Part shown: positions 41,765 through 50,241 of the stretch, in pieces
How positions within the stretch are numbered: position 1 is the stretch's first letter
Layout: every line of letters begins with the position of its first letter
From: Methylomonas sp. AM2-LC
GTDB lineage: Bacteria; Pseudomonadota; Gammaproteobacteria; Methylococcales; Methylomonadaceae
Length of the DNA stretch: 64,000 nucleotides
NCBI RefSeq assembly: GCF_039904985.1
Contig: NZ_CP157006.1
Location: forward strand, 62,001 to 126,000
Direction: 5' to 3'
The notes under the pieces: generated by a model
Database searches by the model: none
Told to the model about the DNA's origin: nothing
The model's input: only the letters and a program-made list of their open reading frames with translations
Program-made: the position numbers and the translations under genes

Positions 41765-41867
41765 AAAATGAAGCCTAAGCTTCGGTTAAATTGAATAATG
41801 TAGAAACTAAATTATTCAAATTCTAAGCGCAAAAAAGCATCAGAAAACTGAAACATTTTTGCAATAA

Positions 41868-42030
41868 GCTATCGCATCAAAAATGCATTCAAAAATTATT
41901 CGTTCTTTTAAGTGCTGAACTGGCACTGATTTTGAGCTCTCATAGAGAACCACAAAAAACTGGAATCGAAAAAATGTCTCAATCGCATTGATTGATATTA
42001 TGCACATAGTTTAAACACAATGTTAAGATC
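41868..42030 (-). promoter_or_regulatory. Repeated promoter block, copy 6 (upstream of ssb)
   Basis: Keeps the conserved core (GAGCTC, AGTGC-CAGTTCA-GCACT, AAAAGAACGAATAATTTT, TGCAT..ATGCG) but not the AGACGG antiterminator/terminator pair. What the six copies share beyond doubt is therefore the core, the best candidate for promoter plus activator site. The rest of the 41741-42143 gap shows no gene. Confidence 0.6.
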
Positions 42031-42143
42031 GAAAGCATCTGTTTTCAGGATGCCTTTCATCTGGAATAAAAATATTTCCGCTCTTTAAAAAAGATGGGTT
42101 TAGTGTACTAACACACTTTCTAACATCAACTTCCGGATTTCGA

Positions 42144-43043
42144 CTACCAGGAATAGCATTGTGTTTTTGGTGATGGAGGCATAATATCTAATTTATTTTC
42201 CCGAGAATATTCAGGAATTGATGGAAAAGGATCAATGCCAAATTTTTCTGATGCATCCTTAACGCTTATGACGGAATATATCTGGTCGCTAGTGTTAGGC
42301 GTCATGTAAACGGACGCCTTGTGAGTTGACGCATCAAAAATAGCTTTAAATAAACCAGATGGCACGATGACACGATTATTTATTTGTTGAATCTGATTAC
42401 CATCAAAAAATGGTCCACTGACAACAAAAACATCATGGCCCAATAGCGCAAGATTTCGAGCTGCATTCCCCAATTTCAACCATACACCGATATTATTGGC
42501 ATGATCCTGCGGCACCACATTAACCAATGAAGATACATCGGCCTGATCTTCAATTGAAGCCGCGTCTAGTGACGAAACTAAATGACCAAAATCGAATCCG
42601 GATTTCAAATAATCCGCAACTTCACTTCGTGCTTCAGGGGCTAGATTAGGATCAGGATGGGGATCGTCACGTTGTTTTAATTGACACGCGATGGATATAC
42701 GATCCTTGGTCAAATGATTTGCCGACCATAAAGGAGTCCTTGTTAAGCCTGAAAAATATGACGCGTAATTTGGATAACAAACGTGCTGGGATAATTCTTT
42801 TAATCGTGGAGTTAAAATCTTAGGCATGCTGCCTTCAAAATAGTTTTGATTACAAAATTCGTCACCTGCTCTATTCTGTATGACGTCTTGAATCACTACA
42901 TCTTGATCAGTTAAGGAATGACTGCTTGCTCCATCTAGCGCGTTCTGTCTAATACGATCAGTGAATTTTTCTGCAGATGCAGAGATTGCCAATGAATAGA
43001 CAAAAAACCATAATGCCAAAATTAAAAATAATTTTTTACTCAT
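42144..43043 (-). CDS. DNA/RNA non-specific endonuclease (NUC family)
   Basis: 299 residues. Signal peptide about 1-24 (FFVYSLAISASA). The beta-beta-alpha-metal nuclease domain shows SGFDFGHLVSS (D-R-G-H motif with Arg replaced by Phe), then LVNVVPQDHANNIGVWLKLG with the conserved N..Q..N..W, then the C-terminal VPSGLFKAIFD. Expected to be periplasmic. The DFGH variant keeps the catalytic His but may alter activity. Such nucleases occur on transfer regions of IncA/C-like elements. Confidence 0.8.
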   Translation of the reverse strand: MSKKLFLILALWFFVYSLAISASAEKFTDRIRQNALDGASSHSLTDQDVVIQDVIQNRAGDEFCNQNYFEGSMPKILTPRLKELSQHVCYPNYASYFSGLTRTPLWSANHLTKDRISIACQLKQRDDPHPDPNLAPEARSEVADYLKSGFDFGHLVSSLDAASIEDQADVSSLVNVVPQDHANNIGVWLKLGNAARNLALLGHDVFVVSGPFFDGNQIQQINNRVIVPSGLFKAIFDASTHKASVYMTPNTSDQIYSVISVKDASEKFGIDPFPSIPEYSRENKLDIMPPSPKTQCYSW

Positions 43044-43119
43044 AAAAGTTAAATGAATCCCGTTAAAAAATTTACAAACAAAACTTACATCATCAATAAT
43101 CGAAATTAGATTAATAGAT

Positions 43120-43458
43120 TCATTTTTTCTTTATATTTTGCATAGTTTTTAATTGAATTATTTGGGCAACTACCCACATAAATACAGTAATCAACAAAAC
43201 CCAAGAGGACATATCATATAAAAAAATAGATGAATCAATCGTTCCTTTTATTCTCAAAATCATTCCTAATCCAAGAAATACCAAAAAAAATCGGTAAAAC
43301 TTTTTTTGCGGCCCATATATCGATCTTTTTATTGACAATATAATGAAAATCAAAAAAGAGAATACAGCTAAAAAACCCATTAAATTCCCCGAAAAATGAC
43401 TAAAGAACTGGAATCGATCAACGATTAGGCCGCAATTAATCGTGAAAAAAACGAACAC
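43120..43458 (-). CDS. Small multi-pass membrane protein
   Basis: 112 residues with three to four hydrophobic segments (LMGFLAVFSFLIFIILSIK, FFLVFLGLGMILRI, WVLLITVFMWVVAQII). Not recognised. Overlaps the 3' end of the helicase gene by 34 bp, so probably co-transcribed with it. Confidence 0.5.
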   Translation of the reverse strand: MFVFFTINCGLIVDRFQFFSHFSGNLMGFLAVFSFLIFIILSIKRSIYGPQKKFYRFFLVFLGLGMILRIKGTIDSSIFLYDMSSWVLLITVFMWVVAQIIQLKTMQNIKKK

Positions 43459-46400
43459 TTCTCCATTTGTTCGAGACTTGTTACATTACATTTTTCAAGA
43501 CCGGGGTTAGCCACAATAATGGCCAATGCTTTTGCCCTTGATATAGCAACATTTAATCGATTTATATCAAACAAGAAACTAAGTCCTCTACTTGATTCTT
43601 CTACATCTGAAACAGCCATTGAAATTATAACAACGGCACTTTCTTGGCCCTGAAATTTGTCAATAGTTCCAATTGAGAATCCTGGTAAATGTTCTTTTAA
43701 CAGGTTAACTTGCATATTGAATGGCGAAATAATTAAAATATTATCATTGGTTATGGCATGTGACGCGCCATGCTTATCAACATACATACCAGTTTTTAGC
43801 TCATCTATCAGCAATTTAATTACCAATACTTCTTCTTGACTAGACTGACGATTTCCAATGTGCTCAGCATCCACTACTAAAATGCCGTTGCTAATGGATA
43901 TCTTGTTTGGATTGGGAATGGCGATAATTTGTTTTTCATTGCCTTCCGCAGCCCGAAGTTTTCCTTCGTAAACTACTTCAGATAATGGTTCGCATACAGA
44001 AGGATTCATTCTGTATGTTTTATCCAAGAATATACCCTTGTCTTCTGGTATAACTGAGTGACCTGCCAGCATGTGCTCCAATGCAGACAATCCTGAATTA
44101 CCAGGATGTGTGCCTTGAGTAGGACTCCCAAGTTGCATCTGATCACCCATTAATACAATTGATTTAGCCGCACCTGCCACAGCCAGTATATGTGCCAAAG
44201 CCGTTTGGCTAGATTCATCAACAAAAAGCACGTCTAATGGATGATCAAAAGCAATATCTGAAGCAAAAGTAAAGGCTGTGCCGCCTACCAAAGCAAATGA
44301 ATGATAAGGATCTCTCTTGGTGAACATCATAGAAGATCGATAGATAAAATTAGGATAGTTTTCTTCTGGATACTTCTTGCGAAAATCATCCTGTTTACTT
44401 CCAAACCCACCAACCTTAGCAATAGATAGGTTGGGGCGTATTTTCAGAACAGAATCTAATAGATTCATGATTGCAGCATGACTATTGGACATTACACCTA
44501 CACGCTTTCCAGACTCAACAAGGGCAGTAATAACATGGCTGGAAAAAAATGTTTTACCAGCGCCAGGGGGGCCTTGTATACACATTACGCTTTGATTTAG
44601 CGATTGTATAGATCGAATAACTGCGCTTAAATACTCATTATCCGTAATAAATCGCTCGTGATTGATAGGTAATATTGGAGATTGATCATTATTGTCCAGC
44701 ACATTAAATGTAGGTTTATCTTGATTAAGAATCGTACTCACAACATCCGATTCATACATATCCAAAACCGCCTCCGCAACTTCGCACAAACGTGTTTCCA
44801 TTTTTTCTGTATTGAGAAAGGGTTCGTCGGCGAACGCATGTAATTTACCACCAGGTACAGACTTCAATGCATCAACAGACTCCACAGAAAACTCAATCAT
44901 ATTGTTTTCAGAACATGGCAAAAAAACCGCAGCCTTAAATTTAACATCAGTGCCTTTAATTGTTCCTGTTGAGAATTTATCTTTTCGAATGGGTTGTCTA
45001 GGATCAAATTCGCACGTAACAGAAAACGTGGAATCAACCACTTGCTGAATATTTTTGATTACCAAACCGTTAATACATGTGTCATCATCAAATAAAGCTT
45101 CATCGGTTTTTTCTTGCCGCTCAAAAAATGCCCATATTTTAGGTTTATTTTCACGATTAAAATATCCAAGGACATCCATTGCCAATTGCACATGAGCTTG
45201 TGATTGCAAATACTCATCAGAAGAAAAACGTTTAAACAATTGCTCGTGCCATTCTTTTATATTTTTCTTTTTTTCTGCAGATTGAATTTGACGGACAGTT
45301 TTTTCCGTATCGGATTCTAGCTTATTTAATGGAGCGTAAGAAATACCCTCTTTTGTCTGTATATCACGCAACCAAGCACAGCAATCCAAGGTACTTTCAC
45401 AGTCATCTATATTGTATTCTCGGATATCGTTTAATTCAGGCCACTTTTTCCAGTCAAAATTTTCTTGTAATTTTTCCCATTCAGCATATCCCTCGCTGCA
45501 CCAACGATCAACACCACCCGATTGCCTCCACATTTCGTAAAAAACCACGGAATCGCCTCCATTGGCAACTTGAGTAGTACGCTTATCCCGATAAATATGC
45601 TCAAGGTTCTTTATAGAGTACTTGGGCTCACCTACAATTAAACTATTTGAAACGATTCTAAAAAGATCAACAAAAACACCGTTAGCTAAAAGCTCTGCGG
45701 TTTCTCTAATCCGTGTTTCATACTTAGTCGATAATCGACGCATAACCGATACTTCATAAGCCGCATAATGATAAATGTGCATTGTTTGATTACGCTGCCA
45801 ACGGCTATAAGCCCAATCAACAAATTTCTCAAATGCAGCTTTTTCTTGGTCTGGCGTGTGGGCCCAGAAATCTTTAAATGCATACTTTTTACCTTTTTTT
45901 GTAACAGGACATTTGAATGTCACGCCCCATAAATATTCAAGGCCACGGTCATACAAAGGATGTCCTTCAACATCGAAATAGAGGTCGTGCGCAGATTCAG
46001 GGGGTAGGGTAGACAATCCTTTACCATTATCTATCGACAATACTTTAAATAATGGCTTTTTTAAACCTCGTGATGCAAACTGTATTTCAGCTTGCGCCTT
46101 CAGTTTTGACAATGACGCTGTCTGAAACCCTTTGATAGTAAAAGTATCTTCCAAGTTCGCTAGTTCAGTCAGGGTATTTACAGAAGCATCTCGCAATTTT
46201 TTAATTTGGCTTTTCCGAATTCCCGCCACCAAACCAAGGCTATCTGTTCGTTCCATCCATTCATTTGCAAATCCAGTCCAAGTCCCATTTTCACTGAAAA
46301 ATGCAGGATCAGGCATTTGAGAAAAGTCAGGTATAAAGGTGATTTGCGCACCCAAAAATTCAGTTTTTAGGTTATTGAAAAAATTATAATATCTGGCAAC

Positions 46401-47012
46401 TGAAAAGCGATCTTCCGTAAAATCACCCAGCATGATCACCGCATCCATAGGTCGCTTTTGCTGTATTTCTTCAAGCATCCAGCTATAACAGCAAAGCTGA
46501 ATCAGGAAATAGGCTTGTGTAGTCTGAGATAGCTTACAATCCCAGGGTTCATATTGATAATCACCGAAACAAGAAGACCCCTGTTTTTTTACCAAAAAAT
46601 CGGCACTACCTGAAAAACAATCACGAGCAAGCGCCGCTTGATAAATAAACGGAAAACCAGATTCCATAAACGCAATTGTTTGACGAATGCGTTCGGATTG
46701 ATCATCCGCTTTAACAATAGCTACTGAGTCTACACCGTGGGTATCAACCAAGTGCCTCAAAAAATTATTTTCATGCAGATTACCTTTGTTTGCTAACAGG
46801 TTCATTAGTGGATCAACAGTTCTTTCAATTCCCGCAATCATTTCAGGGTGTTCAATGGAAAGTCGATCCATCCATGAAGCAAAGTTTGACCTCATAAATA
46901 CAACAAGGTCTGATGGTGAGTAAATAATATTATTGGTTCTTTTGTACATGTCGTAAGAAATTTTCGCTTGATTGATGGGACCCATTAAAACATATTTACT
47001 TGAAAGCGTCAA
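43425..47012 (-). CDS. TM0106-like RecB nuclease fused to DNA2-type helicase
   Basis: About 1195 residues. The N-terminal RecB-like nuclease region begins near IYSPSDLVVFMRSNFASWMD and includes FDVEGHPLYDRGLEYLWGV, the RNase H-like D-x-E of the TM0106 family. The C-terminal superfamily 1 helicase has Walker A IQGPPGAGKTFFSSH, Walker B VLFVDESSQTALAH, YRMNPSVCEPLSE, IDKFQGQESAVVI and NVAISRAKAL. Fusions of this kind process DNA ends. The start could be 47012 (TTG), 46985 (ATG) or a later ATG before YKRTNN. A repair or anti-host-defence role is open. Confidence 0.85.
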   Translation of the reverse strand: MTLSSKYVLMGPINQAKISYDMYKRTNNIIYSPSDLVVFMRSNFASWMDRLSIEHPEMIAGIERTVDPLMNLLANKGNLHENNFLRHLVDTHGVDSVAIVKADDQSERIRQTIAFMESGFPFIYQAALARDCFSGSADFLVKKQGSSCFGDYQYEPWDCKLSQTTQAYFLIQLCCYSWMLEEIQQKRPMDAVIMLGDFTEDRFSVARYYNFFNNLKTEFLGAQITFIPDFSQMPDPAFFSENGTWTGFANEWMERTDSLGLVAGIRKSQIKKLRDASVNTLTELANLEDTFTIKGFQTASLSKLKAQAEIQFASRGLKKPLFKVLSIDNGKGLSTLPPESAHDLYFDVEGHPLYDRGLEYLWGVTFKCPVTKKGKKYAFKDFWAHTPDQEKAAFEKFVDWAYSRWQRNQTMHIYHYAAYEVSVMRRLSTKYETRIRETAELLANGVFVDLFRIVSNSLIVGEPKYSIKNLEHIYRDKRTTQVANGGDSVVFYEMWRQSGGVDRWCSEGYAEWEKLQENFDWKKWPELNDIREYNIDDCESTLDCCAWLRDIQTKEGISYAPLNKLESDTEKTVRQIQSAEKKKNIKEWHEQLFKRFSSDEYLQSQAHVQLAMDVLGYFNRENKPKIWAFFERQEKTDEALFDDDTCINGLVIKNIQQVVDSTFSVTCEFDPRQPIRKDKFSTGTIKGTDVKFKAAVFLPCSENNMIEFSVESVDALKSVPGGKLHAFADEPFLNTEKMETRLCEVAEAVLDMYESDVVSTILNQDKPTFNVLDNNDQSPILPINHERFITDNEYLSAVIRSIQSLNQSVMCIQGPPGAGKTFFSSHVITALVESGKRVGVMSNSHAAIMNLLDSVLKIRPNLSIAKVGGFGSKQDDFRKKYPEENYPNFIYRSSMMFTKRDPYHSFALVGGTAFTFASDIAFDHPLDVLFVDESSQTALAHILAVAGAAKSIVLMGDQMQLGSPTQGTHPGNSGLSALEHMLAGHSVIPEDKGIFLDKTYRMNPSVCEPLSEVVYEGKLRAAEGNEKQIIAIPNPNKISISNGILVVDAEHIGNRQSSQEEVLVIKLLIDELKTGMYVDKHGASHAITNDNILIISPFNMQVNLLKEHLPGFSIGTIDKFQGQESAVVIISMAVSDVEESSRGLSFLFDINRLNVAISRAKALAIIVANPGLEKCNVTSLEQMEKCSFFSRLIAA

Positions 47013-47181
47013 ACTATGATTGACTTACTGCAAAAACATCTTCGATTTTCAGTCAATCGCTGTTTGTCTATGAAAACTACGTAGGGGAGAATACGAGAGT
47101 GAGAAGTTCCATCCATGGATGGCTGACAGGCGTTCAATCTGCTAAGACATATAACAGGCACTCTTAGCCATTATTTTTAAC

Positions 47182-47210
47182 AAAAAAAACCGCGCACTAA
47201 GGCGCGGCTT
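47182..47210 (-). terminator. Terminator of pilin gene copy 1
   Basis: Minus-strand CCGCGC-CTTAGT-GCGCGG then eight T, preceded by a second hairpin CATCCCGCT..AGTGGGATG. The same pair occurs after copy 2. Confidence 0.9.
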
Positions 47211-47253
47211 CTCTTTTGCATCCCACTAGGTGAGTAGCGGGATGTTGGCAATA

Positions 47254-47541
47254 TTAAGCCAAACCGGTAACGATGCCGCCGATAATAGTAGGCGCATAAT
47301 TCAAAGCTAACGCTATTGAAATGCCGATTACCACTGCTATGATAGATTGATTGACAACACCAGCGCCTAAACCGACCAAGAAAGCCGCTAAAGAAATTAC
47401 TTGACCTAAAGTGCCTTGAGTCCAGTGTGTCAGTTTGGTATAGATGCTTGAAAAAGTCGTGTCGGTTCCGGCCATAGCATCTGTTGCCAGTGCCAGAGAC
47501 AGTAGAGATGCGGCAATAACAGCTTTTTTGTTAAATTTCAT
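47254..47541 (-). CDS. traA: TraA-like conjugative pilin, copy 1
   Basis: 95-residue propilin. Signal peptide to about residue 24 (LATDAMA|GTD), then two membrane helices (LGQVISLAAFLVGLGAGVV and SIIAVVIGISIALALNYAP) and the ending TIIGGIVTGLA. This matches TraA pilins of F-type and IncA/C-type systems. It is far from traF-traH-traG and on the other strand. The second copy at 49459 differs at only three residues. Strong terminator follows. Confidence 0.85.
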   Translation of the reverse strand: MKFNKKAVIAASLLSLALATDAMAGTDTTFSSIYTKLTHWTQGTLGQVISLAAFLVGLGAGVVNQSIIAVVIGISIALALNYAPTIIGGIVTGLA

Positions 47542-47859
47542 ATTGAATGCTCCAAAAGGATTTGCTTGATTTAATGTTGTTTGTTGCCCAATAAGGACAT
47601 TTCTATTCTGAACAGGTAAATCGCTTTTGTTAATCTAGAAAGAATCGGTTTTCGTGGTGCCTTTTACTCGGAGAAGTGAATTGATGCATTTTTAGGCCAC
47701 CTTTCGTTTTGATGAGTAAGTAAGTTTTAGATCAGTTATTTCAAAAATTATTAGTAGTGACATCCAAACCAAATTCTAAGCTAATAATTTTTAAAAAACG
47801 TCTGACTCTTTCAAGTATTAATGTTATACTGCATGTAAATTCAATTTGTGGAATTGTTT
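47542..47859 (-). promoter_or_regulatory. Upstream region of pilin copy 1
   Basis: No gene. Its first ~160 bp are nearly identical to the region upstream of pilin copy 2 (AGATTAACAAAAGCGATT, AAAGGC-CACC motifs), so the promoter and leader were duplicated with the gene. The plus-strand 48-residue ORF begins beyond it. Confidence 0.55.
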
Positions 47860-48006
47860 GTGAATCTAGTAAAAATAATTAGCGATGAATTCAAAGGGCC
47901 AAAAGCCTATAAAGCTGTTTATGCAGACGGATCAATTTCAATGAGCAAGTTTGAAGCGGAACATCTGGGTATAAAAATTGTTGCTCAATTTAATCAAAAT
48001 ACTTAA
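47860..48006 (+). CDS. 48-residue ORF
   Basis: GTG-initiated frame (VNLVKIISDEFKGPKAYKAV, then YADGSISMSKFEAEHLGIK). Composition looks coding and it ends 11 bp before the next start. SD weak. Not recognised. Probably first gene of the plus-strand cassette between the pilin copies. Confidence 0.45.
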   Translation: MNLVKIISDEFKGPKAYKAVYADGSISMSKFEAEHLGIKIVAQFNQNT

Positions 48007-48016
48007 AGGTATGCTT

Positions 48017-48544
48017 ATGCCAATTACTCAAGAATCAGTTGTTATTAACCATGATGAAATTAAAAGTTTTAAAGGTAGAGATGCAAAAATTAAGAGAGAA
48101 GCAGCGAGATTAGAAGCTGATCAGCGTTCGGTTGCAAAACGTTTACTGAAAATTCTTTATGATTTTGTAAAAGAAAATCCTGAACTTTATGAAATTTTTA
48201 AAGTTGAAACACATCCTGATGAAAAAGTTAAAGTTTCATATTCAAATGCAAAACAAGCTTATCGTGTTCAATTTGTAAAATGGTTTGGTGGCGATGCTAG
48301 CGAATATGTTTACATGATTCCAAAACTGTTATTGGATGACAAAGAGGCTTATAAGGTCTACAGAGAACAATATCTGAAAGAAGTTAGAGTAAAAGAAAAA
48401 GAGAAGCATGATAACTATTTAGCTTTGCGTTCAGCTAAAGAACTTTTTAATCTGTATGGCAGTAATGAAGCGCTTATAGCAAATGGATTTCAGGGTGTTG
48501 TAGATATTTTTGAGAAAAACAAGTCTGTAACATTAAATTTCTAA
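48017..48544 (+). CDS. Uncharacterised 175-residue protein
   Basis: Not recognised. Start chosen at the ATG giving MPITQESVVINHDEIKSFKG, 8 bp after AAAGG. Strongly charged helices (RDAKIKREAARLEADQRSVA) and a conserved-looking middle (AYRVQFVKWFGGDASEYVYM). A cassette gene between the pilins. Confidence 0.6.
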   Translation: MPITQESVVINHDEIKSFKGRDAKIKREAARLEADQRSVAKRLLKILYDFVKENPELYEIFKVETHPDEKVKVSYSNAKQAYRVQFVKWFGGDASEYVYMIPKLLLDDKEAYKVYREQYLKEVRVKEKEKHDNYLALRSAKELFNLYGSNEALIANGFQGVVDIFEKNKSVTLNF

Positions 48545-48584
48545 CAAAGAAATCTTTGATAATTATCAAAAAGTAGACTTCTCC

Positions 48585-48896
48585 ATGTCAAAACCTTTAT
48601 TTATACCGCTTAGAAGCGAATATTATGAACAGTTTGCATCTGGAACGAAACGTGAAGAATTGCGGCGTTATGGGCCTCGCTGGAATGAAAAGACATGTGC
48701 AGTAGGAAGAGCGGTTGTTCTAAGCAAAGGCTATGGCAAGCAAAGCAGAATGTCTGGAAAAATATGGCAATTTAAAAAGCAGCGCGGTGACTTGTTTGGA
48801 AGCACTTATCGTAAAGCTATTTTAAATGTATTTGGGACATTGAACATCGAAATTGCCTGCATTTCTATAAATATACTAGACGAGGCACCGTCTTGA
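48585..48896 (+). CDS. ASCH-domain-like protein
   Basis: 103 residues. SEYYEQFASGTKREELRRYG followed by RAVVLSKGYGKQSRMSGKIW is the ASCH pattern (G-x-K-x-x-E, then a strand with G-Y-G-x-x-x-R). ASCH domains are PUA-related and thought to bind RNA or modified nucleotides. Common in phages and mobile elements. Specific role unknown. Confidence 0.65.
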   Translation: MSKPLFIPLRSEYYEQFASGTKREELRRYGPRWNEKTCAVGRAVVLSKGYGKQSRMSGKIWQFKKQRGDLFGSTYRKAILNVFGTLNIEIACISINILDEAPS

Positions 48897-48954
48897 TGAT
48901 TAAGAAAATTCCTAGTCGATCTCCAAACAAAAAACTTTTTTCAGCAAAGAATTA

Positions 48955-49257
48955 TTGAATCTTATGAAAAATTATTGTTGGCAGGAAAATATAAAGGAAT
49001 TAAACATGTTAACCAAACAAGCAATCGATCTTGATTTGGACGGAGAGATTCAATCTGAATTTCTACCAATATCAATTAAAAGTATAAGCCTTGGTACTTC
49101 TTTAGAAAATAATAGCAATTCGTGCATTGATTTGCTGAATGTTGAATGTAACCTTTTTAGTCAAGCATTAATACTAGCAAAAGGAAATCGAGCGCGCGCA
49201 GCCCGAATGCTAGGAGTTTCAAGGAATAGAATGTCCGAATTTCAAAAACACATTTAA
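48955..49257 (+). CDS. Fis-type HTH regulator-like protein
   Basis: About 100 residues. The last 40 form a Fis/NtrC C-terminal helix-turn-helix: FSQALILAKGNRARAARMLG then VSRNRMSEFQKHI. The N-terminal part is unknown. Start uncertain; MLTKQAIDLDLDGE further in has SD AAAGGAAT. A DNA-binding protein next to pilin copy 2, which it might regulate. Confidence 0.6.
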   Translation: MNLMKNYCWQENIKELNMLTKQAIDLDLDGEIQSEFLPISIKSISLGTSLENNSNSCIDLLNVECNLFSQALILAKGNRARAARMLGVSRNRMSEFQKHI

Positions 49258-49388
49258 CATTCTCAACAAGGAATGACTCCTAATTCGCTCAGATGCCAAG
49301 CGGGTTTTCTCGGAAATCTGAAAGGCCTCACGATAGGGCGTCGCCTACATGGATGTATGCGCTTGACCAGTAAACATTATTTTTTAAC

Positions 49389-49413
49389 AAAAAACCGCGC
49401 ACTAAGGCGCGGC
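49389..49413 (-). terminator. Terminator of pilin gene copy 2
   Basis: CCGCGC-CTTAGT-GCGCGG followed by T-run on the minus strand, same as copy 1. Confidence 0.9.
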
Positions 49414-49458
49414 TTCTCTTTTGCATCCCACTAGGTGAGTGGCGGGATGTTGGCAATA

Positions 49459-49746
49459 TTAAGCCAAACCGGTAACGATGCCGCCGATAATAGTAGGCGC
49501 ATAATTCAAAGCTAACGCTATTGAAATGCCGATTACCACTGCTACGATAGATTGATTGACAACACCAGCGCCTAAACCGACCAAGAAAGCCGCTAAAGAA
49601 ATTACTTGACCTAAAGTGCCTTGAGTCCAGAGTGTCAGTTTGGTATAGATGCTTGAAAAAGTCGTGTCGGTTCCGGCCATAGCATCTGTTGCCAGTGCCA
49701 GAGACAGTAGAGATGCAGCAATAACAGCTTTTTTGTTAACTTTCAT
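49459..49746 (-). CDS. traA: TraA-like conjugative pilin, copy 2
   Basis: 95 residues, identical to copy 1 except Val for Phe at 3, Leu for His at about 39 (TKLTLWTQ) and Val for Ile at about 67. The mature-region changes include one surface-type position. Duplicated upstream region (to about 49915) and terminator included. Having two pilin genes is unusual for F-type elements. Either recent duplication or a pilin-variation cassette. Confidence 0.85.
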   Translation of the reverse strand: MKVNKKAVIAASLLSLALATDAMAGTDTTFSSIYTKLTLWTQGTLGQVISLAAFLVGLGAGVVNQSIVAVVIGISIALALNYAPTIIGGIVTGLA

Positions 49747-49992
49747 ATTGAATACTCCAAAAGGATTTGCTTGATTTAATGTTGTTTGTTGTCCAAAAAG
49801 GACAAATCTATTCTGAAGAAATCAATCGCTTTTGTTAATCTAGAAAGAATCGGTTTTCGGAGTGCCTTTTACTCGCAGAAGCGAATTGATGCACTTTTAG
49901 GCCACCTTTCATTTGGAAGGTGAAAATAATTCAGGAATTTCTGGGGAATCTATCGAAGTTTGGCACTCGCTGAAGATATAGCTTGCTTTTAA

Positions 49993-50241
49993 TCAAATTA
50001 AGGCTATTTGCATTCTAGGATTGGAAACTTTATCGTTAAAAGTGGGGTTAAACAGGTAAAGCCCATCCTTTCTTAGATCATTAAAGATCGCAATTATTTC
50101 AAACGAGGCATTTTTTTGGCACCTTTCGGTCGTTACTATTTCAAAAAATTGACATAGGATATTGCAATTACTTAGATCGAACTCACAATATGCATATTTC
50201 CAATCATTTATCACGGCGTCCTGGCGGACAATCAGACTCAT
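49993..50241 (-). CDS. Possible 82-residue ORF
   Basis: MSLIVRQDAVINDWKYAYCE to the stop at 49993, overlapping the 5' end of the Rep-like gene on the other strand. Plausible composition but no SD. If the Rep start is the later ATG at 50283, the two would not overlap. Confidence 0.3.
   Translation of the reverse strand: MSLIVRQDAVINDWKYAYCEFDLSNCNILCQFFEIVTTERCQKNASFEIIAIFNDLRKDGLYLFNPTFNDKVSNPRMQIALI

Noticed and set aside
12910..41766. Leaders as a CRISPR array or simple dispersed DNA repeats
   Set aside because: Spacing follows gene starts, sequences are gene-specific, and only the pairing pattern is shared.
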